NCBI GenBank assembly: GCA_010093515.1
Contig: MU001685.1
Span: forward strand, 413,851 to 477,850
Length of the DNA: 64,000 bases
From: Lineolata rhizophorae
Lineage: Eukaryota > Ascomycota > Dothideomycetes > Lineolatales > Lineolataceae
Direction: 5' to 3'
The notes beneath the pieces were generated by a model, which saw only the letters and a program-made list of their open reading frames with translations, was not told the DNA's origin and did no database searches. Position numbers and translations under genes: made by a program. Positions 8,832 through 21,649 of the stretch are shown one piece after another. Each line of letters opens with the position of its first letter. Within the stretch, counting starts at the first letter, position 1.

Positions 8832-10915
8832 ATGGCCCCCTCCGCCTCCTCCGGACCGCAATCCCGCCTCGCCCGCCTCGCCGCGCACTTCCTCGCGCCC
8901 TCCTCCGCACCCGAACCACCGTCGGCAACACCCACCGCGCCCGAGCCTTCTCCCCCGCAACCGCAGCCGCACGGCCTCAACTTCCACGCCCTATCCCCGA
9001 CCTTCTTCCTGCCGCGCGCGGCCGCCATCGAGCCCCACGCGCCGGCGATCCACCACGTGACCTCGAACGGGGCCATCCTGCGGCGCACGTACGAGTCGCT
9101 CTCGGAGCGGGCGCTCGGCTTCGCCTACTGGGCGTCGCGATGCGCGCGGGTGTCGCGCGTGGGGCTCGTGCTGCCCAACACGCCGGCGTTCCTCGAGGCG
9201 ACGTTCGGAGTCGGCGCGGTGCCGGGCGCGGTGCTGGTGCCGGTGAACTACCGGCTCAAGAGCGAGGACGTGGCGTACGTGCTGGAGCACGCGGGAGTCG
9301 AGGTCGTGGTTGTGGATCAGGAGTTTGTGGGGTTGGTGGAGGGGTTTCGGGAGAGGAATCCGCGCGTTAGGGTTCTGGTGGATGCGGATACGGATGTCGT
9401 GGAGGGGGAGCTGAGCGGCGAGTTCGACGCCGCGGTGCTGGAGGGGTTGCGGTGGGATCGGGAGAATGGGAAGATGGGGTGGGAGGGACTGATGGCGCAG
9501 GCGAGGGATGAGGAAGAGGTTTTTGCGCTAGCCTATACTAGCGGGACGACGGCGAGGCCGAAGGGCGTCGAGTACACGCATCGGGGGGCATATTTGGCGG
9601 CTATGGGGAATGTCATTGAGAGCGGGTTGAACTTTCATGATGGGAAGCGGGCAAGGTATTTGTGGACGCTGCCTATGTTTCACGCTATGGGTGAGTTTTC
9701 CCACTTGAAGGGTGGAGAAGCACCACCACGGCCGCCGTTCGGAGAGAGATCTTCGCAAGTGGCGCGGTGGTGCAGCTTCGACGCTCCTTCTTGAAGAAAC
9801 TGCGCGAGACTGATTCTTAGAAACTGGGGTTTGGCATCAGGCTGGACTTTCCCCTGGGCCGTCACCGCCGTGCGCGGCACCCACTACTGTCTGCGCAAGA
9901 TCGACTACGGACACATCTGGACACTGCTCAAGCACGAGGGCATCACGCATTTCAACGCCGCGCCCACGGTCAACACTCTGCTGTGCGCGGACCCGGCCGC
10001 CGAGCGGCTGCCGCAGCCCGTCCGCGTCACCGTCGCCGCCTCGCCACCGACTCCGCACCTTTTCGAGCTGATGACGCGCCTCAACTTGCAGCCCGTGCAC
10101 GTCTACGGTCTGACCGAGACGTACGGGCCCATCACGAAGGGCTACTTCATGCCGGCGTGGGAGCGCTTGACGCCGAACGAGAAGTACGGTCGCATGGCGA
10201 GGCAGGGCCACGGCTTCGTGACGAGTTTGCCGGTCAGGGTCGTGAAGAACGGGGATGACCTCCCTGAGGAGCACGTCGAGGATGTGAAGAGAGACGGTAA
10301 GGAAATTGGCGAGGTCGTCTTCGCAGGGAATATTTGCGCAAAAGGGTATTATAAGGATGAGGAGGCTACGAGGAAGCTGTTTGCCGGCGGTGTGCTGCAT
10401 TCAGGTGATTTGGCGGTTTGGCACGGAGATGGCGCTATCCAGATTCTGGACCGCGCGAAGGATATTATTATTAGTGGTAAGTTCTCCTGGCATCCATCTT
10501 GCGTGAATGTAGGGTACGGAGGAGAGATTGATAGACGCGACACTTTGCTTCTCCCAACGTATTGTTGCGGAAGTAGAAAGCTAACAATGGACGTCCAGGC
10601 GGCGAGAACATCTCTTCAGTTGCACTCGAGAGCATGTTAGCCATGCATCCGGACCTCCTCGAGGCGGGTGTCGTCGCGGTGCCGGACTCACACTGGGGAG
10701 AGCGGCCCAAGGCTTTTGTGACGGTGCAGGCAGGAAAAGAGCTGACGGGGGAGGATGTCATCCAATGGGCGAAGCATCAAAGCGCTATTAGCAAGTTCAT
10801 GGTGCCGAGGGAGGTCGAGGTGGTGCCGGAACTACCCAAGACGTCAACGGGGAAGGTGAAGAAAAACGTGCTGAGGGAGTGGGCCAAGGGCGCAGATAGG
10901 GCGAAGATCAGGTAA
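8832..10915 (+). CDS. AMP-binding acyl-CoA synthetase, possibly peroxisomal
   Basis: Three exons, 8832-9690, 9841-10476 and 10599-10915, give 603 residues. ANL-family motifs are all present: the P-loop-like YTSGTTARPKG (from residue 235), GLTETYGP (from 376), the hinge region with RAKDIIISGGENIS and the catalytic lysine in KTSTGKVKK (Lys584). The enzyme activates a carboxylic acid as acyl-AMP and transfers it to CoA; the overall pattern resembles medium-chain or aryl-acid ligases rather than acetyl-CoA synthetase. Residues 12-20 read RLARLAAHF, which fits the broad PTS2 consensus, while the C-terminus (AKIR) is not a PTS1, so import by PTS2 is possible; a mitochondrial presequence is the alternative. 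Both introns are phase 1 with GTGAGT and GTAAGT donors; the second has a CTAAC branch site. ATG 8832 sits in a good context (CAACCATGG). Substrate cannot be read. Confidence 0.9.
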
Positions 10916-12990
10916 GCGGGCGGAAGGTGCCGGAGAAGGACTGGCCTGCTTTGTACGTTGGCTTTGGAAACGTTTATATACTTGTAGAAAGTTCGGCATT
11001 CGGTACCCCGTTTGTATGTACGTTGACTTGCTATTGGTTTTTGAGCTAGATCCTTGCCGGAGATCTCCGGTTGCTGGTTGCATCACGTGCCCCGAACGGA
11101 CAACCAGGTGGCCTTTTCATTGCGTCCGGGACGGCAGCGGCTCGGCCGGCGCGAAAACGCCGGCGCGTTAGCGGATCGCCCTGCTAGTCTCTCTCCAGCC
11201 CCACTACGGCCGGAGATGGGGTCGATGATGAGCCGCCATCGTCGAATTCGGACGGTCGGCATCAGGCTCCCTTCCTCCTTTCCCCCGCCGCATTCGGCCG
11301 ACGATGGCTGTGATGCGTCGCCGCCGGTGAGAGCAGTGACCGACCGGGGCTGCGTCAGCCTCGCCGTCCGGGGAAAGCCGGCGGGACCGGGGGGTCGCCG
11401 GTGTGTACGGAGCGCGTCGGGACGGCCAACGTTAGCTTCCAAATCAGGGGACGGCGGGCCAACACCTATCACCCATGATGGGAAGGGAGAGCTTTTAGGT
11501 TGCAACAAACGAAAAGGCCAGCGGAAGGAAAAGCTGAGGAAGGCCTTGGTGGGCGCGAGAAGCGAAAAAGCTGCGGTGCCGGGCTCCCGCCGCGTCGCCG
11601 CACCGGTACCTTGCGGGAAGCACAGACGGCAGGCGGGCCCGCGCGCCGCGGCGGCGGCGGCAGGCTTGGCTTCGCCAAGACGGCCACTCCTTGTCAACGG
11701 GCGCGGCGCTGCAGGCCCCCGACCCGGGGCGCATCGGTGATGGCGTGCGATTGGGGGGCGCCATGGGCCGTGGACGCTCGATAGGTTCCAAGGTGCTATG
11801 TAGCATGTGTGCGTGGGTTCCATCGCGTTTCTCGACGCCGAAGAAAATTTGAGTGGTCTTGCAGAACGTCGTCGCCGCTCTCTTTGCGCAACAGGCTGCC
11901 ACCAGACGTGGCGGACCCGCGGCAGGGCCTCCTGAACGGCGGCCAGGCACGTACAGGACATGAGAGCGTGCGTGTTGTGTGTGCGTGTGGTCTGGCGGCT
12001 TCAGAAGGGGGCTCTTCCAACCCCCCTCTGGCTCCCCCAAGAGTCGCCCCCATGCCTCCTCGGGCGGCGCGCTAAGCCCGAAGGGGCGAGATTAGCGCGG
12101 CCCCTCGCTCCTTCGCCGATGATATAAGGCGCGGAAGATTGCCATTGCCCTGCAACGAGTCGCCCCGTCCCACGCAACAAATCCAGCGTCAAGCGGCGAC
12201 CCAAGCCTTGCTTACCCATCTCTGCCCACCACTCCCCGTCGCGTCCGCGCCCGCGCCCGCACACTAGCACACGCCTTGATTGGCTTGAGAGTGTCTTGGG
12301 CGAGCCTTCTTTTTAGCCTTGCCCAGTCGACGGTCTTATAATTTTTTTTTTCTTTGACGTCGCAGGGCACGCGGCGACGGGCGTTAATTATTTTTTTTAT
12401 TCTTTCCCTTTTACCGCCTTGCGCCTTTCACTTTCCTCCCTGGGCCACCTTAGTTCTTTCCTGCGCTTGGCATCGTGGGTGGGAGCTCGCACGCGACGCG
12501 ACGAAGCGACAACACGCCGGACACGACAACCCCAAACTCGCATCGACCCAGTTCGTCTGGCACCTAAACCGAATCATCTCACGCCTTCGCATAGGTTTCT
12601 GCTGCAGCCTTTGCTGCCGTGATTTCCATGCTGCGTTTTCTAGCAACTTTATAATGCTCTAAGAAGGCCCGGACTACGCTACAGCACCGATGCATCCCAG
12701 TTCCTCGCACCACCAGCGACTCTCACAACCACCTGCACCGCCACCCTCCGTAATAGCCACGCTCGGCCCGGCCCAATCACCGCCGGCCTGATACGAGAGC
12801 CCCTAGTAATAAATTAATTCGCGCCATCCCCCGTCCTCGTGCGCGTAACGCTACCTATTACCCATACTACCCAGCTACCAAGTACCGCAACGTACTCCGG
12901 CCGGCAGAAAAAAAAAAAAAGAAAAAAAAAGGAAAGCGCAGAAGGGGCCCCTTAGCGGATCGCCCCCGGCCGCCCGCCGCTGCGCCAGTC
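10916..12990. other. Intergenic, long MOT1 upstream region
   Basis: About 2.1 kb, GC-rich to 12.1 kb then C/T-rich. It includes a TATAA at 12123-12127 and, close to the start codon, an A13-G-A9 tract. A 292-residue frame on - at 11083-11961 overlaps other long frames and shows no family resemblance. Nothing else recognised. Confidence 0.55.
12908..12930 (+). repeat. A-rich tract (A13 G A9)
   Basis: Simple homopurine tract 60 bp upstream of the MOT1 start codon. Poly(dA:dT) tracts commonly exclude nucleosomes near fungal promoters; that role here is inference. Confidence 0.7.
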
Positions 12991-15900
12991 ATGGCTTCGT
13001 CGCGGTAAGTCTTCCCACGCTTCTAGGGGCTCTTAACCATCCCCCACCTCGTCTCTATACCGCCCCACCGCCCTCCCTGCGCCAACGCCGTGAGTCAGGC
13101 GCCGCCGCGTGTCCTGCTCCACTTGGAGGTGCTATGCGAAGCAACTCACAACACCTTCTATTATGGATCTCTCGCTAACGCAGTTCTATTCCGCAGGTTG
13201 GACCGCTTGGTCACGTAAGCTTGCTCCCATTGTCTCGTTAATGACTTCTTCTCTTTTTAATTCCCGTTCTCCCTTTTTGCCTTTTTTTTTTCCAAAAAAA
13301 AAAAGAAAGGCATATTGTTAGCCGTGTTTCTCTTAACGCCGTTTTGTAATTCTATCTTTGTATTGGGGTCAAGATTCTGATTGTCTAAACATTTGTTGCC
13401 ACTCGGCACGTGATTAGTGGCACAGTGACCACGAAAAAGTATCCACAGAACTAACCAAACTTTCAACGTCTACAGACTGTTAGAAACTGGGAGCACACAA
13501 TTAATACGCAACACTGCCGCACAACAGCTCGCCGATGTGCAAAAGCAGCACCCGGACGAGCTATTTAATCTTCTCACCCGAGTTATTCCGTACCTCCGCT
13601 CTAAATCATGGGACACGCGCATAGCTGCCGCTAAAGCCGTCGGCGGCATCGTGGAAAATGCGGAGAAATTTGATCCAAATGCGGAGGACCCGCCATCTAT
13701 CAAGAGCGAAAATGGCGACGGAGGCGCTACTTTTGACGGATCTGCTGCCGTCAAATCGGAAGTCAAGACCGAAGACGGGGTAGCTGTTCCGCCAAACGAG
13801 GAGCAGTTCACGCTTGAGACGCTCGATGTTGCTCTCATCCTCAAGCAAGGGAAGAAGCTCCTCGGCAGCGTGGGCAAGGAGTACGACTACATGCTCGCCA
13901 ACTTAGACCCCGCCGAGCGGCTCGCGCACCAAAAGAAGAGCCTTACTGCCCGACTCGGTCTCGGCGGCGAGTATATCGAGGAAGACCTCGTTACCGAAAA
14001 GGATTTCGCGCTGCCCACCCCTAAGCATTCGAACCCGATGCCCACCCCTGGACTCCATAAGCTCGACACCTCAATATCCAGGACCAACAGTGCCCCGACA
14101 GCGGCGGCCGAATCGGCCACGTCACCGCACGAGCAACCCGCCCAGACGCCTGCGGACGAGAATGGCGGCCTCAGCAAGCGGCAGCTTAACATGTTGAAGC
14201 GCAAGAACAAGAAAGAGTTCAAGAACCAGGCTACCAAGGTCCGCGTCATCGACCTGGCGGGTCGAAGATCGAGCGTCGCCTCTGGAGGCTCGTCCGACCA
14301 GCTGCCAGCTCCACAATCCGCCCAACCACAGCCGCATGCAATCAAGCAAGAGTCTGGCGGCGAAGGCAACGATGTTCAGGACTACTTCTCCCTCGACAGG
14401 CCCAATGGCGACGACGATGCAAAGGTGGTCTCCGAGTTCAAGGGCGTCCCACCGCCCGAGAAGTCTACTTTCCAGTCCGAGGAAGAGGAGAGCGGGTTGG
14501 AATGGCCGTACGAGCGGCTGTGCGACTACCTGTCGGTCGAACTCTTTGATCCACACTGGGAAGTCCGACACGGTGCCGCGATGGGTCTGCGGGAAGTCGT
14601 TCGCGTCCACGGAGCGGGCGCCGGTCGTATCAAAGGTCGAAGCCGCGCCGAGAACGACGTGCTCAACAAGCGATGGCTAGAGGACTTGGCGTGCCGTCTG
14701 TGCTGCGTCTTCATGCTCGACCGATTCGGAGACTACATCTCGGACAATGTCGTCGCTCCGATCCGCGAGACGGCCGGCCAAACGCTGGGCGTGGTGCTGC
14801 AGCACATGCCCGCCGAGTCGGTCAAGGCCGTGTACCACATCCTGTACCGCTTGGTGATGCAGTTGGACCTAGGCGACGCTAAGCCGGCCTGGCAGGCATG
14901 CCACGGGGGCATGATTGGGCTGCGCTACCTCGTCGCGGTGCGTAGCGACCTCCTCCTCCACGACCGCGTTCTGATGGACGGCGTGCTCAACGCCGTCATG
15001 AAAGGCCTGAGCGACTACGACGACGATGTGCGCGCCATGAGCGCCGCCACGCTAATCCCCGTCGCCCGTGAGTTTGTCAACCTGCGGCCCTCGGCGCTCA
15101 ACAGCCTCATCCACATCGTGTGGGACTGCCTATCAAGCCTGAGCGACGACCTGAGCGCCAGCACCGGGTCGGTCATGGACCTCCTAGCCAAGCTCTGCAG
15201 CTTCCCCGAGGTGCTCGACGCCATGAAGAAGAACGCCGCGATGGACCAGGAGCAGTCCTTTGCCAACCTCGTGCCCCGTCTCTTTTACTTTCTCCGCCAC
15301 ACCATCACGAGCGTGCGCTCTGCCGTCCTACGCGCCCTGCTCACCTTCCTCGACATCGAGGGTGAGGGCACAAAGGGTTGGATCAACGGCAAGGCCTTGC
15401 GTCTCATATATCAAAACGTCCTCGTCGAACGAAACGAGGCTGTTGCGAAGCTCTCGCTGAAAGTGTACTCGACTCTTCTCACAACTCTATCTACGGGCGG
15501 GCCAAACGCCGTCGCCGTCGAGCTCGGTCCGCACATCGACGCCCTGGTCCAGCTCACCGTGCATCCCATCGGTGTCTCCCGTCACCCTATTCCCATGGAC
15601 GGCTCGCTTTTTATCAAGCCTTCTGGCCAGACGTACGCGCTGCCCGCTCAACCTGGCCGTAAGGCGTCTTCGCCCACTCATACTACTGTTTCTGAGAAGT
15701 CCGGCCGAGGCCGTCGAAAGTCCGATAAGAAGGAGAAGGAAGCCGTGCAGACGCCTACTACTCACAACGTTGATGCGCACATGATGCAGGGCGACGTGGA
15801 CCTCGTGGGCATGGACGTGATGCTGCGATCGAAGATGCTCACCGCCGAAGCGCTCGGCAAGACCATCGCTTCTTGGCCCTCGCCACACCGCATGGAGACG

Positions 15901-18900
15901 TTCGGTGTCCGCCTCGTGCACTACATGAAGTCGCCTTACTCAACAACGCAGCTCACGGCATCCATGGTTGCGGAAGAATACGCCAAGGCCACAAGTGACA
16001 AGGACGACACGGCCGTCGTCTTCGCCCAGACGCTGCATCGCCTCGTTGAGGATGAGCGACCCGCTTACTACTCCGACCTGACGAGCTACCTCCAGGTCGT
16101 GCGCGCGCAGTGCCAGTCGCTCCTCAGCACCTTCCGCGAGACGGCGCACGTAGCGCCGTCAAAGCTACCGACGCCGGCCGTCATCGTCCAGGGGGAGCCG
16201 GAGGCCAGCCAGTTCGCCTTCGGCATGGCAGACGCAACCAAGATTGTCGAGGTCACCTACGAGCAGCTTAAGAAGCAGCTCACGCCGGCGCAGCGCATCG
16301 CGTCGTCGAAGCCGCTGGCGGACGCGCGCACCGATGTCATCACCGCCATGGAGGAAGCCATCACCGTCAAGGATCAACGCGATGTGCGCATCCGCGCCGC
16401 CGCCGCCGCGGCTATCGTGGCGCTCCGCGACATTCCGAAGAAGCCTGCGCTGACAATTAAGGGTTTGATGGACAGCGTCAAAAAGGAAGAAAACGAGGAA
16501 CTACAGAAGCGGTCGGCGGCGGCGGTAGCGGTGCTGGTCGACCATCTCTCTGCTGCGGGCAAGCACGCTGTTATTGATAAGGTCGTTGGCAATCTGGTCA
16601 AGTTCTGCTGCATGGAGACGGCCGAGACGCCCGAATTCCACCCGAACGCGCACATGACGATCGGCATCCTGTCGCTCAAGAAGGAGGAAGACGTACGTGA
16701 CCCAGCGGACGCGGCGCGCTTCGAAGCCGAGATCAAGGCGGCGCGCATCACAAGGCGCGGTGCCAAGGAAGCGCTCGAACAGCTCGTCGTCGGCTTCGGC
16801 TCAGACGTCTTCGGCCGCGTTCCGATCCTGCGGCGGCTCATCGAGGCGCCCATCCAGCGCACCTTCGCCGCCGAGCTCCCCGCCGACATCGCCGATCCGA
16901 ACACGACGCTAGGCCAGGAAGCCGTCGATGGCATGTCGACGCTGCGCGCGCTCGTGGCCAAGTTCGACCCTGGCTTGCACGACTTCGTGCTCGAGCTGCT
17001 GCCGCTGGTGGCCAAAGGCCTTCAGAGCAAGCTAGCCGTTTTGCGCTACGCCGCGGCGAAGTGCTTCGCAACGGTCTGCAGCGTACTAACAGTCCAGGGC
17101 ATCACGATGCTCGTAGAGCAGGTCTTGCCGGCCATCAACAATGCCAACGACGTGCACTGCCGCCAGGGTGCCATCGAGTGCGTCTACCACCTAATCCACG
17201 TCATGGAGGACGGCATCCTTCCGTATGTCATCTTCCTCATCGTCCCCGTCCTGGGCCGCATGAGCGATTCGGACAACGACGTCCGTCTGATCGCGACGAC
17301 GACGTTCGCAACGCTGGTCAAGCTCGTTCCGCTCGAGGCAGGCATCCCGGATCCGCCAGGCCTGTCCGAGGAGCTGCTCAAGGGCCGCGATCGCGAGCGC
17401 AAGTTCATGTCGCAGATGCTCGACGCCAAGAAGGTAGAGCCGTTCGAGATCCCCGTGGCCATCAAGGCAGAGCTGCGGTCATACCAGCAGGAAGGCGTCA
17501 ACTGGTTGGCCTTCTTAAACCGGTACCACCTACACGGCATCCTATGCGACGACATGGGATTAGGCAAAACGCTGCAGACGCTGTGCATCGTGGCGAGCGA
17601 CCACCACATGCGCGCCGAGGAGTTCGCGCGCACACATTCGCCCGACGTGCGGCGGCTCCCGTCGCTAATCGTCTGCCCGCCCACGCTATCCGGTCACTGG
17701 CAGCAGGAGATTCGCCAGTACGCGCCGTTCATTACGGCGGTGGCGTACGTCGGCGCCCCCGCCGAACGCGTCAAGTACCGTCCGCAGCTCACACAGGCCG
17801 ACATCGTGATAACATCATACGACATCTGCCGCAACGACATTGATTTCCTAGCGCCGCTCAACTGGAACTACTGTGTCTTGGACGAGGGCCACTTGATCAA
17901 GAATCCAAAGGCCAAGACGACGCTAGCCGTCAAGCGACTTGCGAGCAACCACCGCCTCATCCTATCCGGCACACCTATCCAGAACAACGTCCTGGAGCTG
18001 TGGTCGTTGTTCGACTTTCTGATGCCGGGCTTCCTGGGCACGGAGAAGGTGTTCCACGATCGGTTCTCGAAGCCGATCGCGGCGAGCCGGTTCGCTAAGA
18101 GCTCGTCCAAGGACCAGGAAGCCGGCGCGCTCGCTATCGAGGCGCTGCACAAACAGGTGCTCCCGTTCCTACTACGGCGGCTCAAAGAGGAGGTTCTCAA
18201 CGACCTGCCGCCCAAGATCATCCAGAACTACTACTGCGACCTGTCAGACCTGCAGAAACGACTGTTCGAGTCCTTCTCGAAGAAGGAAGGTAAGTCGATC
18301 GCAGAGAAGGCGACCTCGGCCAACGACCGCGAGTCCAAGCAGCACATCTTCCAAGCCCTGCAGTACATGCGCAAGCTGTGCAACAGCCCGGCCTTTGTCG
18401 TCAAGCCAGAGCACCGCGACTATGGCGACGTCCAGCAGTACCTGGGCGCCCGCGGCTCCTCTCTGCAGAGCGCCGAGCACGCCCCTAAGCTTGGCGCGCT
18501 ACGCGACTTGCTAATTGACTGCGGCATCGGCACGGCAGACGTGGGTGCCAATGGCGGCGGGAACGGTAACAACGGCAGCGGGTCCTCAGGCGAGGTGGAC
18601 ATACCGAGTGCGGGCGAGGCCGTCAGCCAACACCGGGCGCTCATCTTCTGCCAGATGAAGGAGATGCTAGACATGGTCCAGAACCAGGTACTGCAGCGGA
18701 TGCTGCCATCAGTGCAATACATGCGGCTAGACGGCTCCGTGGAAGCGACGCGGAGGCAGGAGATTGTGAACCAGTTCAACAGCGACCCGTCGTATGACGT
18801 GCTGCTGTTGACGACGAGCGTGGGCGGCCTGGGCCTGAACCTGACGGGCGCTGACACGGTCATCTTCGTGGAGCACGACTGGAACCCGCAGAAGGACATG

Positions 18901-19323
18901 CAGGCCATGGACCGCGCGCACCGCATCGGCCAGCGCAAAGTCGTCAACGTCTACCGCATCGTGACGCGCGGCACGCTCGAGGAGAAGATCCTCAACCTCC
19001 AGCGCTTCAAGATTGACGTCGCGTCCACGGTCGTCAACCAGCAGAACGCGGGCTTGGGGACGATGGAGACGGACCAGATTCTGGACTTGTTTAATTTCTC
19101 CGCCGATGAGGCGGCGACCGGGGGGCTGGTGGCGCCGCCGCCGGGTGCACAGCAGCAGGGTGGCGAGCAGAAGATTAGCGAGGATGATGCTGTGGATGCC
19201 ACCGGGGCGGTGAGAGAGGCCGGAAAGAGGGGCTTCTTGGATGAGTTGGGGGATCTGTGGGATGAGAGGCAGTATGAAGAGGAGTATAATTTGGACTCCT
19301 TTTTGGCGTCGATGAAGGGGTGA
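12991..19323 (+). CDS. MOT1: MOT1/BTAF1, Swi2/Snf2 ATPase that removes TBP from DNA
   Basis: Exons 12991-13004, 13197-13214 and 13476-19323 give 1959 residues starting MASSRLDRLVTLLETGSTQL, the expected Mot1 opening. The N-terminal two thirds carry HEAT repeats that grip TBP. The C-terminal ATPase has motif I DDMGLGKT (Lys1375), motif II in the Mot1 form DEGH (from 1480), SGTPIQNN, TTSVGGLGLNLTGAD and DRAHRIGQR (from 1823). The protein uses ATP to dissociate TBP-DNA complexes, redistributing TBP between promoters. A single 5.8-kb exon holds almost all of the gene, but the first 32 coding nucleotides are split between a 14-nt and an 18-nt exon with introns of 192 and 261 nt. Donors are GTAAGT and GTAAGC, and branch sites are GCTAAC and ACTAACC. 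A Gly/Asn-rich insertion (GGNGNNGSGSSG) lies within the helicase C lobe. Confidence 0.97.
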
Positions 19324-20169
19324 GAGTTTTGGGTTTCGGTTGGAGGGGCAGACTCGCGGAGTCAGGGTGTGTGGTTGGAATTCGAATTATACAAAAAGCG
19401 GAGAAAGGTGTAGGGGGTATAGTTGGTGCTTTCTCTTCTCTGGCGGGTTGAGTTTGCCGGCATTGTTTTCATTTTGCATCCTTGTTTGACATGGAGGAAG
19501 GAGCTTGTGTCTTTGGGTTTGGCAGACTTGTAAGGCAAAGCATAGCGTGGCGAACTGTTTGTCTATGCTGCTGTACGGAGCAGACGGACAAAACGGGTTT
19601 TATTGTTAGCTCTTCTACTCTTAATCGGGTATAGGAATGATGCCTAGTTATTGTTACTAGGCCATTGGCTAAGATTTTGTTGGGAGTGCAGGGACAAAAA
19701 ATGGATAGGAACAGAAAGAGGTCTTTGGGGGAGAAATGCGCCCCTCGGGTATTTTCAGAGGCACTTGAGCCAGCTGGGCGGGTTATAGGCTGGCTACAAG
19801 TTGTCTTGCTCCCTGTGCGAATCATACCGGCGAATAGTGTAGAGACACTAGAGCTCATGTGGTCGAAAAGAAATATTATTCTCAGAGCAGTAATACTTCA
19901 GCTTGGCTGTGACAGTGAATGTTATCGATCTGTTCTTCAGGGTCCTCGCACGTGACCATCTGTAGGCCTAGGTTCGCTCGCTTATAGCGGGGGGTAACCC
20001 ACACAAATGCCCGGCAGGAAAATCCATTCTGCCGCCCGGCCTTTGGCTCCACGATAGACCTAAACGCACTTCTTATACGTTCTCTCCCACCACAACAGCT
20101 CTCGTCAAATCCACCGACCCCCCACACCAAAAGTACTCTTCGAGGACAGCCGACATCTGAGCAGTCATC
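19324..20169. other. Intergenic, RPS12 promoter region
   Basis: About 850 bp holding the MOT1 3' UTR and the RPS12 promoter. The 150 bp before the RPS12 ATG are C/A-rich, as in fungal ribosomal protein leaders. No RNA gene seen. Confidence 0.6.
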
Positions 20170-21085
20170 ATGGTGAGTCTTTTCTCTTTCTCCTTCTCCC
20201 TCTCCTTGCCGTTTGCCGTACCCCGCAATACATCTCTGTCCAGGGTTTGGCCGTTTGCATGCACGAACACAAAGCACGCAGATAGACACATGCACAATTG
20301 TTGCATCTTTCATTGTAGCACCTTACCGTCTATATCACCACTTCCACACACGCATGAATCTTTTAGCATTCGCAAATCCCCGGCATTGTGCACGATCATA
20401 TAGCTAACGACGGCAACGCGCGCACGTGCGCTCCGGCCCGGGACACGCAGTCGGACGGAGAAGAGCCGACGTCGCCGACCGCGGGCGGCAACGAGGAGGT
20501 GGAAGTGTCGGCGGACGCGTCGGCGGGCAAGGGGCAGATGTCGGTGCTGGAGGCGCTCAAGGGGGTGCTGAAGCTCGCGCTGATACACGACGGGCTGGCG
20601 CGGGGCGTGCGCGAGGCGTCCAAGGCGCTGGACCGGCGCCAGGCCCACATGTGCGTCCTCAATGAGAACTGCGAGGAGGAGGCCTACAAGAAGTTGATTG
20701 TGGCGCTGTGCTCGGAGCACAAGATCCCGCTCATCAAGGTGCCGGACGGGAAGCAGTTGGGCGAGTGGGCGGGCCTGTGTGAGTTTTTTTTCCTTCTCTC
20801 CTTGTTGGTCCTGACGAGCTTTGGAGCTGCTTTTTTTGTCTCTCACGTTGGACCGGGTCCAGTCCGTACGTGTATAATGTAGAGCGTCAGCTAGGTGACG
20901 GGAAGGTATTTTGGTCGGTTGTGGACGATATGGCTCTAATACGATGCGTCGTGCACACAGGCCAGATCGACCGTGAAGGCAACCCGCGCAAGGTCGTCAA
21001 CTGTTCGTGCGTCGTGGTTCGCGATTGGGGCGAGGAGTCTCAGGAGCGCTCCATCCTCCTTAACTACTTCCAGACCGAGCAGTAA
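20170..21085 (+). CDS. RPS12: 40S ribosomal protein S12 (eS12)
   Basis: Coding exons 20170-20172 (the ATG alone), 20451-20778 and 20961-21085 give 151 residues starting [10 protein letters not shown]. Family landmarks are [60 protein letters not shown] and, across the second intron, [15 protein letters not shown], ending in NYFQTEQ. The protein belongs to the beak of the small ribosomal subunit. The first intron (278 nt, GTGAGT donor, GCTAAC branch at 20403-20408) begins directly after the start codon, an arrangement frequent in ribosomal protein genes. I looked for a box C/D snoRNA in this intron and found no TGATGA/CTGA pair. The N-terminal acidic tail is longer than in the human protein, as is usual in fungi. 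Confidence 0.96.
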
Positions 21086-21649
21086 AAGCCCGGACCCAAG
21101 ACCGACAAAACCGACCTTTCATCCGACACAAATCTTGCGTGGGAGATCCGAGCTTTTCGTCCCATTATTTCCTTGTAGCTTCGGCATAGCATGCATTGCG
21201 TTGCGTCGATAGGGTTCGGTACACTGGATCTGACAGGAGGGCATGGTGGATGGAAGGAATGGTTGTTTGGGCTAGGGGCGCGATGGTTTCGGTTGGCCGG
21301 GGGGATGGTGTGTCTCCTTTTTCCACTGGGCCATTGCGGACGCTTCTCTTAGTGTTTCTCCGCTTGCCTAGTGGTGTGGTCCTGTTTCTTGATTATAGAG
21401 ACTGAGCGCCTGCTGGGATAGGGGATAGACAAAAGAAGAAAGGCATCTGAGGCCTCTATGCGTTCGATTTTTCGTGTGCGATCTGATGTGCCTACTCACG
21501 TATAGTTGCACATCCTCTAAAAGAAAATACGCCAGGCCTGTACATTAACTATTATGGCTTTCCCTTGATGATCCCCGAATTCTGACCAGCAACCTCACAT
21601 ATCTACCCAACGCCGCCCACTGAAACCCGGGCCTATTATCAAAACGCCT
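21086..21649. other. Convergent 3' region
   Basis: 560 bp between the 3' ends of RPS12 (+) and the GRGGAGN protein (-). It holds their 3' UTRs; no other feature seen. Confidence 0.6.

Noticed and set aside
11083-11961. 292-aa ORF on - upstream of MOT1
   Set aside because: Overlaps other long frames on both strands in GC-rich promoter DNA, and the amino-acid composition looks random (Arg, Pro, Ala, Gly).
20388-20450. In-frame upstream ATG of RPS12 at 20388
   Set aside because: The residues it would add do not resemble eS12. A CAG acceptor at 20450 and a GCTAAC branch site support an ATG-only first exon at 20170.
20173-20450. Possible snoRNA in the RPS12 first intron
   Set aside because: Ribosomal protein introns often host snoRNAs, but no C box (TGATGA) with D box (CTGA), nor H/ACA hinge and tail, was found.
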